Assembly (NCBI RefSeq): GCF_015207735.1
Contig: NZ_JADEWG010000043.1
Location: forward strand, 1-45,067
Source: [Phormidium] sp. LEGE 05292
GTDB taxonomy: Bacteria; Cyanobacteriota; Cyanobacteriia; Cyanobacteriales; Aerosakkonemataceae
Direction of reading: 5' to 3'
Length of the DNA stretch: 45,067 nucleotides
The translations under genes and the position numbers were made by a program. Under the pieces are notes generated by a model, which worked only from the letters and a program-made list of their open reading frames with translations, searched no databases and was not told where the DNA came from. Positions 1 to 8,676 of the stretch are shown piece by piece. Every line of letters starts with the position of its first letter. The first letter of the stretch is position 1.

Positions 1-25
1 CTCTGCCCCCCTGCCCCCCTGCCCC
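1..25. repeat. C-rich short tandem repeat (CTGCCCCCC, 9-bp period)
   Basis: About two and a half copies of a 9-bp unit, CTGCCCCCC, lie directly before the conserved part of ruvX. Similar pyrimidine-rich strings occur at 4320-4384. A purine-rich relative begins at the right edge (45052-45067). Confidence 0.6.
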
Positions 26-447
26 AAATCTCTGCACTGGGGCTGGATATTGGTCGGAAGCGGATCGGGGTAGCGGGGTGCGATCGCACAGGTTTAATTG
101 CCACAGGTTTGACCACCATCGAGCGCAAATCCTTTACCGACGACCTGGCAAAATTTCAACAACTAGTAGCAGAACGAGAAGTAGAAATTTTAATCGTAGG
201 ATTACCCTACTCAATGGATGGCACCTTGGGCTACCAAGCCAAACAAGTGCAAAAACTCGCCCGTAGTTATGCTAAAGCCTTAAATTTACCCTTAGAGTAT
301 GTAGACGAGCGGCTTACCTCCTTTCAAGCCGAAGAACTGCTCAAAGCCGAGAATAGATCCCCCTCTAGAAATAAAAATTTGATCGATCGCAAAGCCGCAG
401 CAATAATTCTGCAACAATGGTTGGACGAACGTCGTAAACGACAATAA
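1..447 (+). CDS. ruvX: RuvX/YqgF-type putative Holliday junction resolvase, 5' end outside window
   Basis: Small RNase H-fold protein of the YqgF/RuvX family, known for 16S rRNA 5' maturation and proposed as a Holliday junction resolvase. The family's opening motif LGLDIGRKRIGVA is encoded from about position 37. VGLPYSMDG, YVDERLTS and a C-terminal DRKAAA follow, carrying the conserved acidic residues (D of LDIG, E of DER, D of DRK). The frame is open to base 1 with no ATG or GTG before the LGLDIG motif, and the first 25 bases are a C-rich repeat. The start therefore lies upstream or is a rare codon; the TTG at 109 would delete the first catalytic Asp and is unlikely. It is followed after 25 bp by the DUF3727 gene. 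The family call is confident; the start is unresolved. Confidence 0.9.
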   Translation, partial: LCPPAPLPQISALGLDIGRKRIGVAGCDRTGLIATGLTTIERKSFTDDLAKFQQLVAEREVEILIVGLPYSMDGTLGYQAKQVQKLARSYAKALNLPLEYVDERLTSFQAEELLKAENRSPSRNKNLIDRKAAAIILQQWLDERRKRQ

Positions 448-472
448 TACTCCCCTCCTTTGGAGCCTAACC

Positions 473-1051
473 ATGTCTGAAAACAGAGAAAATGGATATT
501 CTCAGGAAGAAGAAGATATCGTCAGCTTGATCGATCAACAAGGACGCGAACTTCTCTGCTACGTAGAGGAATATATTGAGCTAGAAGACGATGAATATCT
601 TGTTCTGCTGCCAGTTGATGCCTCCGTCGATATTTTTATTGGCGATCCAGAAGCAGAAGAATTATCCGTAGTTCAAGATGAAGCAACTATTAAGGAAATT
701 TTCGGCAGTGCTAAAGCTGTCTTGGCAGAAAAAAACCTCAAACTCAAAACTACTCCCTTCGTCTTGACTGTAGAAGGCGAACTCCCCCCCGTTGACGAAG
801 AAAACCTACTGACTTTGGAAATACAAGACGAAGACGCTAACCCCATGCAACCTCCAGTAGAACCAGAGGAACTGCAATTATTAGCCAATTTCCGTCATGA
901 AAACAAGGACTACAGCATCTACACTCCTTTAGCTCCCTTGGTTTTCTTCGGTCGTTTTAACGACGAGGGAAAAGCAGAGTTACTTTCAGAGGAAGAATAT
1001 GAACGAGTCCGACCTCTACTAGAAGAGCAATTGTTTAATCAAATGGAATAA
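473..1051 (+). CDS. DUF3727 domain protein (DUF1292-like N-terminus)
   Basis: A 192-residue, strongly acidic protein. The N-terminal part (about 15-60), with VSLIDQQGRELLCYVEEYIELEDDEYLVLLPVD, resembles DUF1292. The C-terminal half (about 120-190), with YSIYTPLAPLVFFGRF, matches the cyanobacterial and plastid DUF3727 family. No catalytic motif is visible and its function is not known. It sits between ruvX and mltG, an arrangement I associate with other cyanobacteria. The start ATG at 473 has a purine-poor leader (TTTGGAGCC about 10 bases upstream supplies GGAG). A hairpin immediately after the stop may end the transcript. Confidence 0.82.
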   Translation: MSENRENGYSQEEEDIVSLIDQQGRELLCYVEEYIELEDDEYLVLLPVDASVDIFIGDPEAEELSVVQDEATIKEIFGSAKAVLAEKNLKLKTTPFVLTVEGELPPVDEENLLTLEIQDEDANPMQPPVEPEELQLLANFRHENKDYSIYTPLAPLVFFGRFNDEGKAELLSEEEYERVRPLLEEQLFNQME

Positions 1052-1087
1052 TTGACAATCTCCGCCCTACAAGGGCGGAGATTCTTG
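1052..1087 (+). repeat. Perfect 12-bp hairpin with TTGACA and GATTCTT flanks; terminator or IS200/IS605-end-like element
   Basis: Starting one base after the DUF3727 stop, AATCTCCGCCCT (1057-1068) pairs perfectly with AGGGCGGAGATT (1072-1083) across the 3-base loop ACA. There is no long T run, so it is a weak intrinsic terminator. The layout TTGACA, TCTC, hairpin, GAGATTCTT recurs at 4946-4988. It resembles what I recall of cyanobacterial IS200/IS605-type ends, but no transposase gene is nearby. The rest of the gap to 1265 holds nothing I recognise. Confidence 0.6.
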
Positions 1088-1265
1088 CAGTATGACCTCT
1101 AAGTGCCGCGTGGCAGAAATGATTGAGCAGTGGGAAATAGGTGAAAAGCTGAACAGAAAAACTTTCTGCCTTGGAGCCTTCTTCCACTAGAACTTGCTTG
1201 CAATTAGGAAACTAAGTGGCATACTAATCACCGAGGTTGTGTTTTCTGATTGATGCTATTTCCAG

Positions 1266-2372
1266 ATGAGCATTGTGCAACGCTTCTCTAAATTTTTTTT
1301 CTACCTGGCACTATTTCCTGCTGTAATCGCGCTATGTGCTTGGCAAGGTTGGACTTGGTGGAGTTGGGCGACAGCACCCCCCGTGCCTAAGCCATCTTCT
1401 ACCGAAGCACCAGACGCTGAAAAAACAGTACAAATTCAAATTCCTTCTGGTTCTACTAGCAAGGAAATTGGTAGTTACTTGGAATCAGCGGGGTTAATTC
1501 GTTCTAGTAATGCTTGGGATCTTTGGGCACGCTGGTTAAATACCCAAAATAAAGGTGTGTTTAAAGCGGGGACTTACCAGCTTTCTCCCTCTCAGTCTTT
1601 AGCAGAAATTGCTGAACAAATTAGTCAAGGTAGTGTCTTACAAGTTAGCTTTACGATCCCGGAAGGTCGATCGCTCAAGCAAATGGCTGCTTACTTTGAA
1701 TCCCAAGGCTTTTTTACCGCCCAAGAATTTATTGCCGCTACCAAAAAAATTCCTCGCGATCGATTTCCTTGGCTACCCACTGGTCTACCTCATCTAGAAG
1801 GCTTTTTGTACCCTGACACTTACCAAATAGCTAGCGGAGGCATTACTCCCCAAGCAGTTATCAATAGCATGATCAAACGGTTTGAGGAAGTAGCTCTGCC
1901 AATCTACCAACAAAATCCCCAACAAACTAAGCTTAACCTTCTCCAATGGGTGACTCTTGCCAGTATCGTAGAAAAAGAGGCGGTGATTCCGGCAGAACGT
2001 CCCCGCATTGCAGGTGTGTTTACCCAACGCTTGCAAAAGGGCATGAAACTGGAAGCCGATCCAACGGTTGAATATGGATTAAATATCCAACAAACAGCCG
2101 ATCAACCCTTGACTTTTAAGCAAGTCAAAACTCCCTCTCCTTATAACACTTATCTGAATCGAGGTTTACCACCAACCCCGATCGCCAGTCCAGGAAAAGC
2201 TAGTTTACAAGCTACCCTGACTCCAGAAAAAACCGATTATCTGTTTTTTGTGGCTCGTTACGATGGTACTCATGTCTTCAGTCGCACTTTGGCAGAACAT
2301 GAAGCAGCTGTGGCAGCGATTCGCAAACAACGAGTACAACAAAACCAGGGCACAACTGCTCAACCAAATTAA
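1266..2372 (+). CDS. mltG: Endolytic murein transglycosylase MltG (YceG-like)
   Basis: A 368-residue inner-membrane protein that cleaves nascent glycan strands and is thought to terminate their elongation. A single membrane anchor spans about residues 10-30, followed by a Pro-rich linker. A LysM-like segment (about 53-125) precedes the YceG domain. EGFLYPDTY lies at 178-186, and ASIVEKEA at 232-239 carries the catalytic Glu (E236). EADPTVEYGL and a Ser-Pro-Tyr-Asn-Thr-Tyr stretch follow, as is usual for the family. Length and domain order are normal. The 213-bp gap upstream suggests its own promoter. The ATG at 1266 is well placed just before the anchor. Confidence 0.95.
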   Translation: MSIVQRFSKFFFYLALFPAVIALCAWQGWTWWSWATAPPVPKPSSTEAPDAEKTVQIQIPSGSTSKEIGSYLESAGLIRSSNAWDLWARWLNTQNKGVFKAGTYQLSPSQSLAEIAEQISQGSVLQVSFTIPEGRSLKQMAAYFESQGFFTAQEFIAATKKIPRDRFPWLPTGLPHLEGFLYPDTYQIASGGITPQAVINSMIKRFEEVALPIYQQNPQQTKLNLLQWVTLASIVEKEAVIPAERPRIAGVFTQRLQKGMKLEADPTVEYGLNIQQTADQPLTFKQVKTPSPYNTYLNRGLPPTPIASPGKASLQATLTPEKTDYLFFVARYDGTHVFSRTLAEHEAAVAAIRKQRVQQNQGTTAQPN

Positions 2373-2497
2373 TCACTAATTTGGTAAGAGAATGAGGTTG
2401 ATGAGTTTTGTAGATAGCAGTTTTTATCCTGCAAAACTCATCAGGAAAAACTCAAACACTAGCCCTTTACTGATGACCAATTACCAAATAAATTCTT

Positions 2498-3031
2498 ATG
2501 TCTTGGGGCGCACTGTTACAGCCAGACTTAATTTTAGAAGGCACAATTCTCCGTCTGACACCAGAAATTCTAGAGTACTACCAGATCAAGGGTTTGGTGT
2601 TAGATGTGGATGAAACTTTAGTACCTATGAAAGTTTCTCAAGCTTCGGATGAACTACTACACTGGGTCGAAGAAATTCGTCAAGTAGCTCAATTGTGGCT
2701 GGTAAGTAATAACATAAGTGAATTGAGAATTGGTAGAATTGCTCAAGCTTTGAATCTACCCTACATTTTGGGTGCTAGCAAGCCTTCTCGCCGCAAACTG
2801 CGAAGGGCTGTTTCACAAATGAATTTGCCCATAGAACAAGTAGCAATGGTAGGCGATCGCTTATTTACTGATGTCTTAGCAGGTAATCGTTTAGGAATGT
2901 TCACTATTTTAGTAGAACCGATCGTCCCTACTGGAGAAGCAATCCAATCTTACCCAATTCACACTCTAGAAGTTTGGCTATCCCAAATTCTCGGCGCAAC
3001 TATCCCTGCGAAAAAACGCCATATTAAATAA
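2498..3031 (+). CDS. YqeG family HAD-IIIA phosphatase
   Basis: A 177-residue haloacid-dehalogenase-type hydrolase. Motif I is DVDETLV (Asp36 nucleophile, Asp38 acid/base). Motif II is the VSNN segment near residue 70. A conserved Lys (ASKPSRRK) lies near 100. Motif IV is GDRLFTDVLAGN near 120. Together these complete the HAD active site. The family is typically about 170-180 residues. The substrate is unknown; related bacterial and plastid proteins include phosphatidylglycerophosphate phosphatases (GEP4/PGPP1), which is a possible role here. The gene lies just before proB on the same strand. Confidence 0.88.
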   Translation: MSWGALLQPDLILEGTILRLTPEILEYYQIKGLVLDVDETLVPMKVSQASDELLHWVEEIRQVAQLWLVSNNISELRIGRIAQALNLPYILGASKPSRRKLRRAVSQMNLPIEQVAMVGDRLFTDVLAGNRLGMFTILVEPIVPTGEAIQSYPIHTLEVWLSQILGATIPAKKRHIK

Positions 3032-3107
3032 GTAGCAGGGGGGCGGGGGGATGTACAAAGAAAATGTAGAATTACTATTCGGATAAAATCTAAAATCGAT
3101 CGATTTT

Positions 3108-4220
3108 ATGAATCAGACTATAGTTGTGAAAATTGGTACTTCTAGCTTAACCAATCCCGCTACTGGTAACTTAGCTCTCTCCACAATAGCTGGTTTAGTT
3201 GAAGTTTTAAGTCGTCTCCGTGCTGCGGGAAACAATGTTGTTTTAGTATCATCAGGGGCAGTGGGTGTAGGTTGCGCCCGTCTGGGACTACATGAACGTC
3301 CCCGGAATATAGCGGTGAAACAAGCTGTAGCTGCTGTGGGACAGGGTAGATTAATGCGTGTTTATGATGATTTATTTACTTCTTTACAACAGCCGATCGC
3401 ACAAGTATTACTCACTCGTAGCGACTTAGTACAGCGCAGTCGTTATGTCAATGCTCACAACACTTTTCAAGCTTTATTAAAGTTGGGTGTCATCCCTATT
3501 GTCAATGAAAATGATACTGTCGCCATTGAAGAGTTAAAATTCGGCGATAATGACACTCTTTCCGCCAGAGTCGCTAGTTTATTAGAGGCAGATTGGCTGT
3601 TTTTACTCACAGATGTCGATCGACTTTATTCGGCAGATCCGCGCAGTAACCCCGATGCCCAACCTATTACTTTAGTGACGCGCATCGATCAACTAGCAGA
3701 ATTACAAGTGCAAACAGGCGATCGCGGTTCTCAGTGGGGTACTGGTGGTATGATGACTAAAATTGCCGCTGCCCGAATCGCTACTGCTGCTGGTGTTCGC
3801 ACGGTGATTACAGAAGGCAAAAACCCTGGAAATATTGATAAAATTCTCGCCGGGGAACCAATAGGTACTCATTTTGAACCTCAACCCCAACCCGGAAATG
3901 CTCGGAAACGCTGGATTGCTTATGGTTTAGTTACGTCTGGTAAAATCTATCTGGATCAAGGGGCAGTAAATGCGATCGCCAAAGCTGGAAAATCTCTATT
4001 AGCTGCCGGAATTACGCAAGTAGAAGGTGAATTTCATACCTCTGATGCAGTGCAACTGTGCGATACCACAGGTCGAGAAATTGCCAGAGGAATTGTCAAT
4101 TATAGTAGTAGTGAACTAAAAAAAATTCAAGGTCGTCAATCAGCCGAAATTACTGCAATTTTGGGTTATTCCGGTGCAGAAACCGTAGTTCACCGAGATA
4201 ACTTAGTAGTGAGTAGTTAA
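3108..4220 (+). CDS. proB: Glutamate 5-kinase with C-terminal PUA domain
   Basis: A 370-residue enzyme that phosphorylates L-glutamate with ATP, the first and feedback-inhibited step of proline synthesis. The amino-acid-kinase domain (about 1-255) shows [36 protein letters not shown] and [16 protein letters not shown] domain (about 280-360, KRWIAYGL to GRQSAEI) follows. This is the full-length two-domain form. Its start lies 76 bp after yqeG, and that gap contains a G-rich run. The start ATG sits directly after a GATCGAT stretch and has no clear Shine-Dalgarno sequence. Confidence 0.96.
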   Translation: MNQTIVVKIGTSSLTNPATGNLALSTIAGLVEVLSRLRAAGNNVVLVSSGAVGVGCARLGLHERPRNIAVKQAVAAVGQGRLMRVYDDLFTSLQQPIAQVLLTRSDLVQRSRYVNAHNTFQALLKLGVIPIVNENDTVAIEELKFGDNDTLSARVASLLEADWLFLLTDVDRLYSADPRSNPDAQPITLVTRIDQLAELQVQTGDRGSQWGTGGMMTKIAAARIATAAGVRTVITEGKNPGNIDKILAGEPIGTHFEPQPQPGNARKRWIAYGLVTSGKIYLDQGAVNAIAKAGKSLLAAGITQVEGEFHTSDAVQLCDTTGREIARGIVNYSSSELKKIQGRQSAEITAILGYSGAETVVHRDNLVVSS

Positions 4221-4290
4221 AAGGCAGAAGGCAGAAGGCAGAAGGCAGAAGGGAAGAAAGGCAGAAGGCAGAAGGGAAGAAAGGGGAAAG
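4219..4290. repeat. AAGGCAG heptamer tandem repeat
   Basis: About nine degenerate copies of the heptamer AAGGCAG, some mutated to AAGGGAAG, start at the proB stop codon. This is a long tandem repeated repetitive sequence of the type common in cyanobacteria. An open frame crosses it on the minus strand, but its translation is only repeat-encoded low-complexity sequence and I do not call it a gene. Confidence 0.85.
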
Positions 4291-4319
4291 AGAATAGGAT
4301 AAGTTTTCAATAATTTTCT

Positions 4320-4384
4320 CCCCTGCTCCCCTGCTCCTCTGCTCCTTTGCTCCTCTGCTCCCCTGCTCCTCTGCTCTCCTGCCC
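4320..4384. repeat. 8-bp pyrimidine tandem repeat (CCCCTGCT)
   Basis: Eight tandem copies of a degenerate octamer, CCCCTGCT/CCTCTGCT, lie 30 bp after the heptamer array. They look like the same simple-repeat family as the C-rich string at the left edge. Confidence 0.85.
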
Positions 4385-4413
4385 TTAACTGCTGCCAGAA
4401 ACCCAAATAAATT

Positions 4414-4593
4414 TTAATTATAATGACGGCCCTCTGATTCGCACTTTTTAGCAAGGCAGCGTTCTAATAATTCTATTCTGTATAAGTACCAGAATTTATG
4501 AGGATTTAATATTAATTTAGTTTTAGAACTAAACAAAGGCTGGTTGAGAAAACGCCAGACGGGAAATTTAATTTTAACTTGTTTGTTAGACAT
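4414..4593 (-). CDS. Weak 59-residue ORF, hypothetical
   Basis: A possible small basic protein beginning MSNKQVKIKFPVWRFLNQPLF. The composition (four Trp/Tyr near FWYLYRIELLERCL, an amphipathic Leu/Glu/Arg C-terminal stretch) is more protein-like than the repeat-derived frames around it. No ribosome-binding site is visible and I recognise no family. It could be chance. Confidence 0.25.
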   Translation of the reverse strand: MSNKQVKIKFPVWRFLNQPLFSSKTKLILNPHKFWYLYRIELLERCLAKKCESEGRHYN

Positions 4594-4945
4594 AGTACTT
4601 ATAACCAATGAAATCAGGTGGTAATAGCTTTGTGGACACTCTAAGCTTTTAGTGTGACTTATGAGCTTGTTATTATTACTGTCGCAAACATCTTAATCAC
4701 TTGTCTTGGTGAAGATTGCGGAATGTGAGGATAAACTTTTTAACAAGTTACGTATTTTCCCTGAAATTCTACTTTGATAGTGTTACCCAATTCTCTGTTT
4801 TACATATTTTTTCATTTAATGGCAAATTTTATCATATCCTGTGAATTACTGAGTATTTCTGCCAAAATATTTAATGTTTTTGTAATTAAAATTTAAATAT
4901 TACACATCTGTCATCCGTAATTTGAATCCGCTAAGGGAAAGGGAA
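4594..4945. other. AT-rich intergenic stretch without recognised content
   Basis: About 350 bp, very AT-rich, with no convincing ORF on either strand. I see no tRNA fold and no long inverted repeat. The only structured element is at its right end (4946-4988). Confidence 0.5.
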
Positions 4946-4988
4946 TTGACACTCTCACCGTTAAGCTAACCTATGATGGGAGATTCTT
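4946..4988 (+). repeat. Second copy of TTGACA...TCTC...GAGATTCTT element
   Basis: TTGACA (4946-4951) and CTCTC are followed after about 20 bp by GGGAGATTCTT (4978-4988), matching the outer parts of the element at 1052-1087. The interior differs and its stem is poor (GTTA-AGC-TAAC plus TCTC/GAGA), so this looks like a decayed or variant copy. Confidence 0.45.
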
Positions 4989-5252
4989 CATTAACCGAAG
5001 GATACCTGATAAAAGCAGTGCCTTTGCTTCAAAATCGATAAACCACCAGCGTCCTTGAGTGGATTTTCCTACGCGGAAAAAACCCTCTTTTCCCACTACG
5101 GTTATTGCATCGATGCGTACTCGCTCTAAAGGAGTAGGGGATCTGCCAATTACTAGATTTACTAGGGGAGGTAAAAGCGGAATTGCGATCGCTGTTAACA
5201 AAGCAACTACGAAAGTTGTCATCAATTGATACTTTTTCTGCAAATAAACCAT
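4971..5252 (-). pseudogene. Membrane-anchored N-terminal remnant of an agarase-like glycoside hydrolase (tentative)
   Basis: A 93-residue frame. Residues about 10-35 form one hydrophobic segment (TTFVVALLTAIAIPLLPPLVNL). GFFRVGKSTQGRWWFIDF follows, closely resembling the G-[FY]-x-V-x-NG-x-WW-[FL]-[IV]-D opening of agarase-like glycoside hydrolases. In those, about ten more residues (GKPFFxxGV) lead into a barrel of several hundred residues; here the frame stops after about 25. Reading the other two frames after WWFIDFEAKA gives pieces such as CFYQ and SVNEE that would continue the family pattern, so frameshifts plus a large deletion are likely. The end overlaps the repeat at 4946-4988, a plausible breakpoint. 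It could instead be an intact small membrane protein. Confidence 0.4.
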
Positions 5253-5482
5253 CCTAATTTAATCATTATTTGATTTTTTACTATTAACTTTTACTAGAAT
5301 ATAGCAAAACTTTCCTTTTATTAGTTAGTAAATAATTAATATATTAAAAAATTAAATTATTTGGACTAATATCCTTGAAGTAATCATTCAATATGTACAA
5401 AATCGTTATCCCATAACATACTCTCTCCTAAATAGCGATAAAGTAACTAATATAACGAAGAGATAGATTAGGAGAATAGTTG

Positions 5483-8092
5483 ATGTTGTCAGGTTATCGT
5501 CAGCAGGTAGAAGAACGGGCGAAGTTGGGAATACCGCCGCTACCGCTTTCGGCGCAAGAAACTTCAGAACTTTGCGAGTTGCTGAAAAATCCACCTGCTG
5601 GGGAGGAGGAGTACTTACTAGAATTATTGCGCGATCGCGTTCCTCCCGGAGTAGATCCTGCTGCTTACGTGAAAGCTGGATTCCTCACCGCCATTGCCAA
5701 AGGGGAGATCGCCAGTCCTTTGATTGCGCCTGAATGGGCGGTATATTTGTTAGGGACGATGGTAGGTGGATACAATGTGCAATCTTTGATTGATTTGTTG
5801 AAATCAAAAAATCCTCCCACTGCATCTCACGCCGCTTCAGCTTTAAGCAAAACCTTGTTAGTTTTTGATGCTTTCAATGATGTAATTGAACTGGCAAATA
5901 TCAACCCTTATGCTAAACAAGTGGTTGACTCTTGGGCGAATGCGGAATGGTTTACTAGTCGCCCAAAATTGCCGGAGAAAATTACGGTAACGGTGTTTAA
6001 AGTGCCAGGGGAAACTAACACTGATGACTTATCTCCTGCGCCTCATGCTACCACGCGACCGGATATTCCTTTGCACGCTTTAGCAATGTTAGAAAGTCGG
6101 ATGCCAGGGGGTTTAGAAACTATTGCTAAATTGAAGGAAAAAGGACATCCTGTTGCTTATGTGGGGGATGTAGTTGGTACTGGATCTTCGCGGAAATCTG
6201 CGATTAATTCGGTGTTGTGGCATATCGGTAATGATATTCCTTTTGTTCCCAATAAACGGGCGGGGGGATATATTTTAGGAAGTGCGATCGCTCCCATCTT
6301 TTTTAACACAGCTGAAGATGCAGGTGCTTTACCCATTGAATGCGATGTTACCAAGCTAGAAACAGGCATGGTAATCAACATTTATCCCTACAAAGGTGAG
6401 ATTACCAACGAAGCAGGAGAAGTAATTTCCACCTTTACTTTAAAACCCGAAACTATCCTTGATGAAGTACGTGCAGGTGGTAGAATTCCCCTATTAATTG
6501 GACGCAGTTTAACCGACAAAACTCGTGAAGCTTTAGGATTAGAACCTAGCACATTATTTGTCCGTCCTACACCACCAAAAGATACAGGCAAAGGCTTTAC
6601 TTTAGCCCAAAAAATGGTCGGAAAAGCTTGCGGTTTACCAGGTGTTCGTCCGGGAACTTCTTGCACACCAATTATGACAACTGTTGGTTCTCAAGATACC
6701 ACAGGGCCGATGACCAGAGATGAGTTAAAAGAACTCGCTTGTTTAGGATTTAGTGCAGATTTAGTAATGCAAAGTTTCTGCCATACTGCCGCTTATCCTA
6801 AACCAGTTGACGTGAAAACTCACAAAGAATTACCTGATTTTATGGCACAACGGGGAGGTGTTTCATTACGTCCGGGAGATGGAATTATTCACTCTTGGTT
6901 AAACCGAATGTTGCTACCCGATACTGTGGGAACAGGTGGTGATTCTCACACTCGTTTTCCGTTAGGAATTTCCTTCCCCGCAGGTTCAGGTTTAGTAGCA
7001 TTTGCTGCTGCTTTGGGTGTCATGCCTTTGGATATGCCAGAATCAGTTTTAGTGCGTTTCAAAGGTGAATTGCAACCTGGAATTACTCTGCGAGATATTG
7101 TGAATGCCATTCCTTATGTAGCGATTCAAAAAGGGTTGCTAACTGTCGCTAAACAGAACAAGAAAAACGTCTTTTCCGGGCGAATTATAGAAATGGAAGG
7201 TTTGCCCGATTTAAAAGTTGAGCAAGCTTTTGAATTAACCGATGCTAGCGCCGAACGTTCTTGTGCTGGTTGCACAATTAAACTGAGTATCGAGACAGTT
7301 TCCGAATATCTCCGTTCCAATATCGCACTGTTGAAAAACATGGTAGCGAGGGGTTATCTAGATGCCCGAACTATCATGCGTCGGGTGGCAAAAATGGAGG
7401 AATGGTTAGCAAATCCGGCGTTAATGGAAGCTGATGCTGATGCGGAGTATGCCGAAATAATTGAAATTGATTTGAATGAAATCAAAGAACCAATTGTGGC
7501 GGCTCCAAATGACCCGGATAATGTTAAATTATTGTCGGAAGTTGCGAACGATCCAGTGCAAGAAGTATTCGTCGGTTCTTGTATGACGAATATCGGTCAT
7601 TATCGCGCCACTGCGAAAGTTTTGGAAGGGGAAGGTGCGGTAAAAACTCGGTTGTGGATTTGTCCGCCAACTAGAATGGATGAAAAGCAGCTGAAAGAAG
7701 AGGGATATTACGGGATTTTTGGTGCTGCTGGTGCGCGTACAGAAATGCCTGGTTGCAGTTTATGTATGGGTAATCAAGCGCGTGTTGCAGATGCAACAAC
7801 CGTGTTTTCAACTTCTACCAGAAATTTCAATAATCGCATGGGTAAAGATGCGCGAGTTTACCTTGGTTCCGCTGAGTTAGCTGCTGTTTGTGCGCTGTTA
7901 GGAAGAATCCCAACTGTGCAGGAATATCTCGATTTAGTGGCGAAGAAAATTAATCCTTTTGCTGGTGATTTGTATCGCTATTTAAATTTCGATCAAATTG
8001 CTGGTTTTGCGGATGAAGGACGGGTGATTCCGTTGGAAGATATGCCGCGAATTGAGGATATTTTGGGGATGCCTGTGAAGGCGGGTAAATAG
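5483..8092 (+). CDS. acnB: Aconitate hydratase B (bifunctional aconitase / 2-methylisocitrate dehydratase)
   Basis: An 869-residue [4Fe-4S] enzyme converting citrate to isocitrate through cis-aconitate. In AcnB order it has a HEAT-like N-terminal domain (about 1-160), the swivel domain (about 165-370, with [14 protein letters not shown] and the GTGSSRKSA loop) and the catalytic domains. Cluster-ligand cysteines lie in [10 protein letters not shown] and in [12 protein letters not shown]. Length matches bacterial AcnB. I prefer the ATG at 5483 over a TTG one codon earlier, because AGGAG at 5470-5474 is then 8 bases upstream and the protein starts MLSGYRQ, as in relatives. It appears monocistronic, with an AT-rich 230-bp leader and a terminator hairpin just after. 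Confidence 0.97.
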   Translation: MLSGYRQQVEERAKLGIPPLPLSAQETSELCELLKNPPAGEEEYLLELLRDRVPPGVDPAAYVKAGFLTAIAKGEIASPLIAPEWAVYLLGTMVGGYNVQSLIDLLKSKNPPTASHAASALSKTLLVFDAFNDVIELANINPYAKQVVDSWANAEWFTSRPKLPEKITVTVFKVPGETNTDDLSPAPHATTRPDIPLHALAMLESRMPGGLETIAKLKEKGHPVAYVGDVVGTGSSRKSAINSVLWHIGNDIPFVPNKRAGGYILGSAIAPIFFNTAEDAGALPIECDVTKLETGMVINIYPYKGEITNEAGEVISTFTLKPETILDEVRAGGRIPLLIGRSLTDKTREALGLEPSTLFVRPTPPKDTGKGFTLAQKMVGKACGLPGVRPGTSCTPIMTTVGSQDTTGPMTRDELKELACLGFSADLVMQSFCHTAAYPKPVDVKTHKELPDFMAQRGGVSLRPGDGIIHSWLNRMLLPDTVGTGGDSHTRFPLGISFPAGSGLVAFAAALGVMPLDMPESVLVRFKGELQPGITLRDIVNAIPYVAIQKGLLTVAKQNKKNVFSGRIIEMEGLPDLKVEQAFELTDASAERSCAGCTIKLSIETVSEYLRSNIALLKNMVARGYLDARTIMRRVAKMEEWLANPALMEADADAEYAEIIEIDLNEIKEPIVAAPNDPDNVKLLSEVANDPVQEVFVGSCMTNIGHYRATAKVLEGEGAVKTRLWICPPTRMDEKQLKEEGYYGIFGAAGARTEMPGCSLCMGNQARVADATTVFSTSTRNFNNRMGKDARVYLGSAELAAVCALLGRIPTVQEYLDLVAKKINPFAGDLYRYLNFDQIAGFADEGRVIPLEDMPRIEDILGMPVKAGK

Positions 8093-8100
8093 TTAAAGTA

Positions 8101-8124
8101 GGGTGGGCAAAAGCCCACCTTATT
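8101..8124 (+). terminator. Rho-independent-like terminator of acnB
   Basis: GGTGGGC (8102-8108), loop AAAA, GCCCACC (8113-8119), followed by TTATTCT. The stem is strong and the T tract moderate, 9 bp after the acnB stop. The same sequence type (GGTGGGCA...TGCCCACC) is also dispersed in cyanobacterial genomes, so it may be a repeat recruited as a terminator. Confidence 0.65.
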
Positions 8125-8206
8125 CTGTATGACTAACTTGCGGCAAACAGAGCAAAGCAAGTTAAAATGAGGTACAAAATGGTGAAAGATTTGAAAAGCT
8201 ACTGAT

Positions 8207-8428
8207 ATGAAGTCTCTGCAAAACTACACTATTGTTATTCGTCCCGATGACAATGGCACTTTTGTCGCATATACCCCAGCAATTCCCGGTTGCCATGCTT
8301 GGGGACAAACGCCAGATGAAGCGCGTACTGAACTTGTCTATGTGTTCGAGATGATTCAAGAAGAATACCAAGAACAAGGACTTATGATGCCTGAAGACGT
8401 TAAGTTGGTGGTTGCCAATGCCAGCTAA
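8207..8428 (+). CDS. hicB: HicB-family antitoxin
   Basis: A 73-residue protein with the HicB partial RNase-H-like fold: YTIVIRPDDNGTFVAYTPAIPGCHAWGQTPDEA is the core (x-PD-DNG-x-[FY]-x-A-x-x-P-x-x-PGC). It neutralises the mRNA-cleaving HicA partner encoded immediately downstream. No C-terminal DNA-binding domain is present, so autoregulation would differ from the long HicB type. Antitoxin precedes toxin, the reverse of the classical hicAB order, and the genes overlap by 11 bp. It is the first of four toxin-antitoxin modules in about 5 kb. Confidence 0.85.
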   Translation: MKSLQNYTIVIRPDDNGTFVAYTPAIPGCHAWGQTPDEARTELVYVFEMIQEEYQEQGLMMPEDVKLVVANAS

Positions 8429-8630
8429 AGCGAGTGAGTTGGAAAAAGTTGCCCGGAAACTGGGGTTTGAAAAAGTACGCCAGAAAGGTAGTCATGCTCG
8501 TTGGAAGCATCCAGATGGACGAGTCACTACGATACCTATTCATGGCAATGCTGAAATTGGTAGTTGGTTATTTTATGAAATTCTCAAACAAATAGGAATT
8601 ACTGAAGAAGAGTTTAATCTATTGCGATAA
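8418..8630 (+). CDS. hicA: HicA-family mRNA interferase toxin
   Basis: A 70-residue double-stranded-RNA-binding-fold toxin. KLGFEKVRQKGSHARWKHPDGR holds the invariant Gly-Ser-His with catalytic His26. THIP-like TTIPIHGNAEIG and a C-terminal LKQIGI-type helix complete the family pattern. I chose ATG 8418 because a TTG two codons earlier adds nothing typical. Overlap with hicB indicates translational coupling. All expected residues are present, so the module is probably functional. Confidence 0.88.
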   Translation: MPAKASELEKVARKLGFEKVRQKGSHARWKHPDGRVTTIPIHGNAEIGSWLFYEILKQIGITEEEFNLLR

Positions 8631-8676
8631 TTAGGAAACTGCTTGATAAAAGTTGTTATGAGTATGGAGATTAAGT

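Noticed and set aside
4219-4384. Possible CRISPR array
   Set aside because: Units are 7-8 bp and contiguous with no spacers; this is a simple tandem repeat.
4203-4454. 83-residue minus-strand ORF over the proB 3' end and repeats
   Set aside because: The translation is repeat-encoded Glu/Gln/Arg and Ser/Leu low complexity; it is generated by the two tandem repeat arrays.
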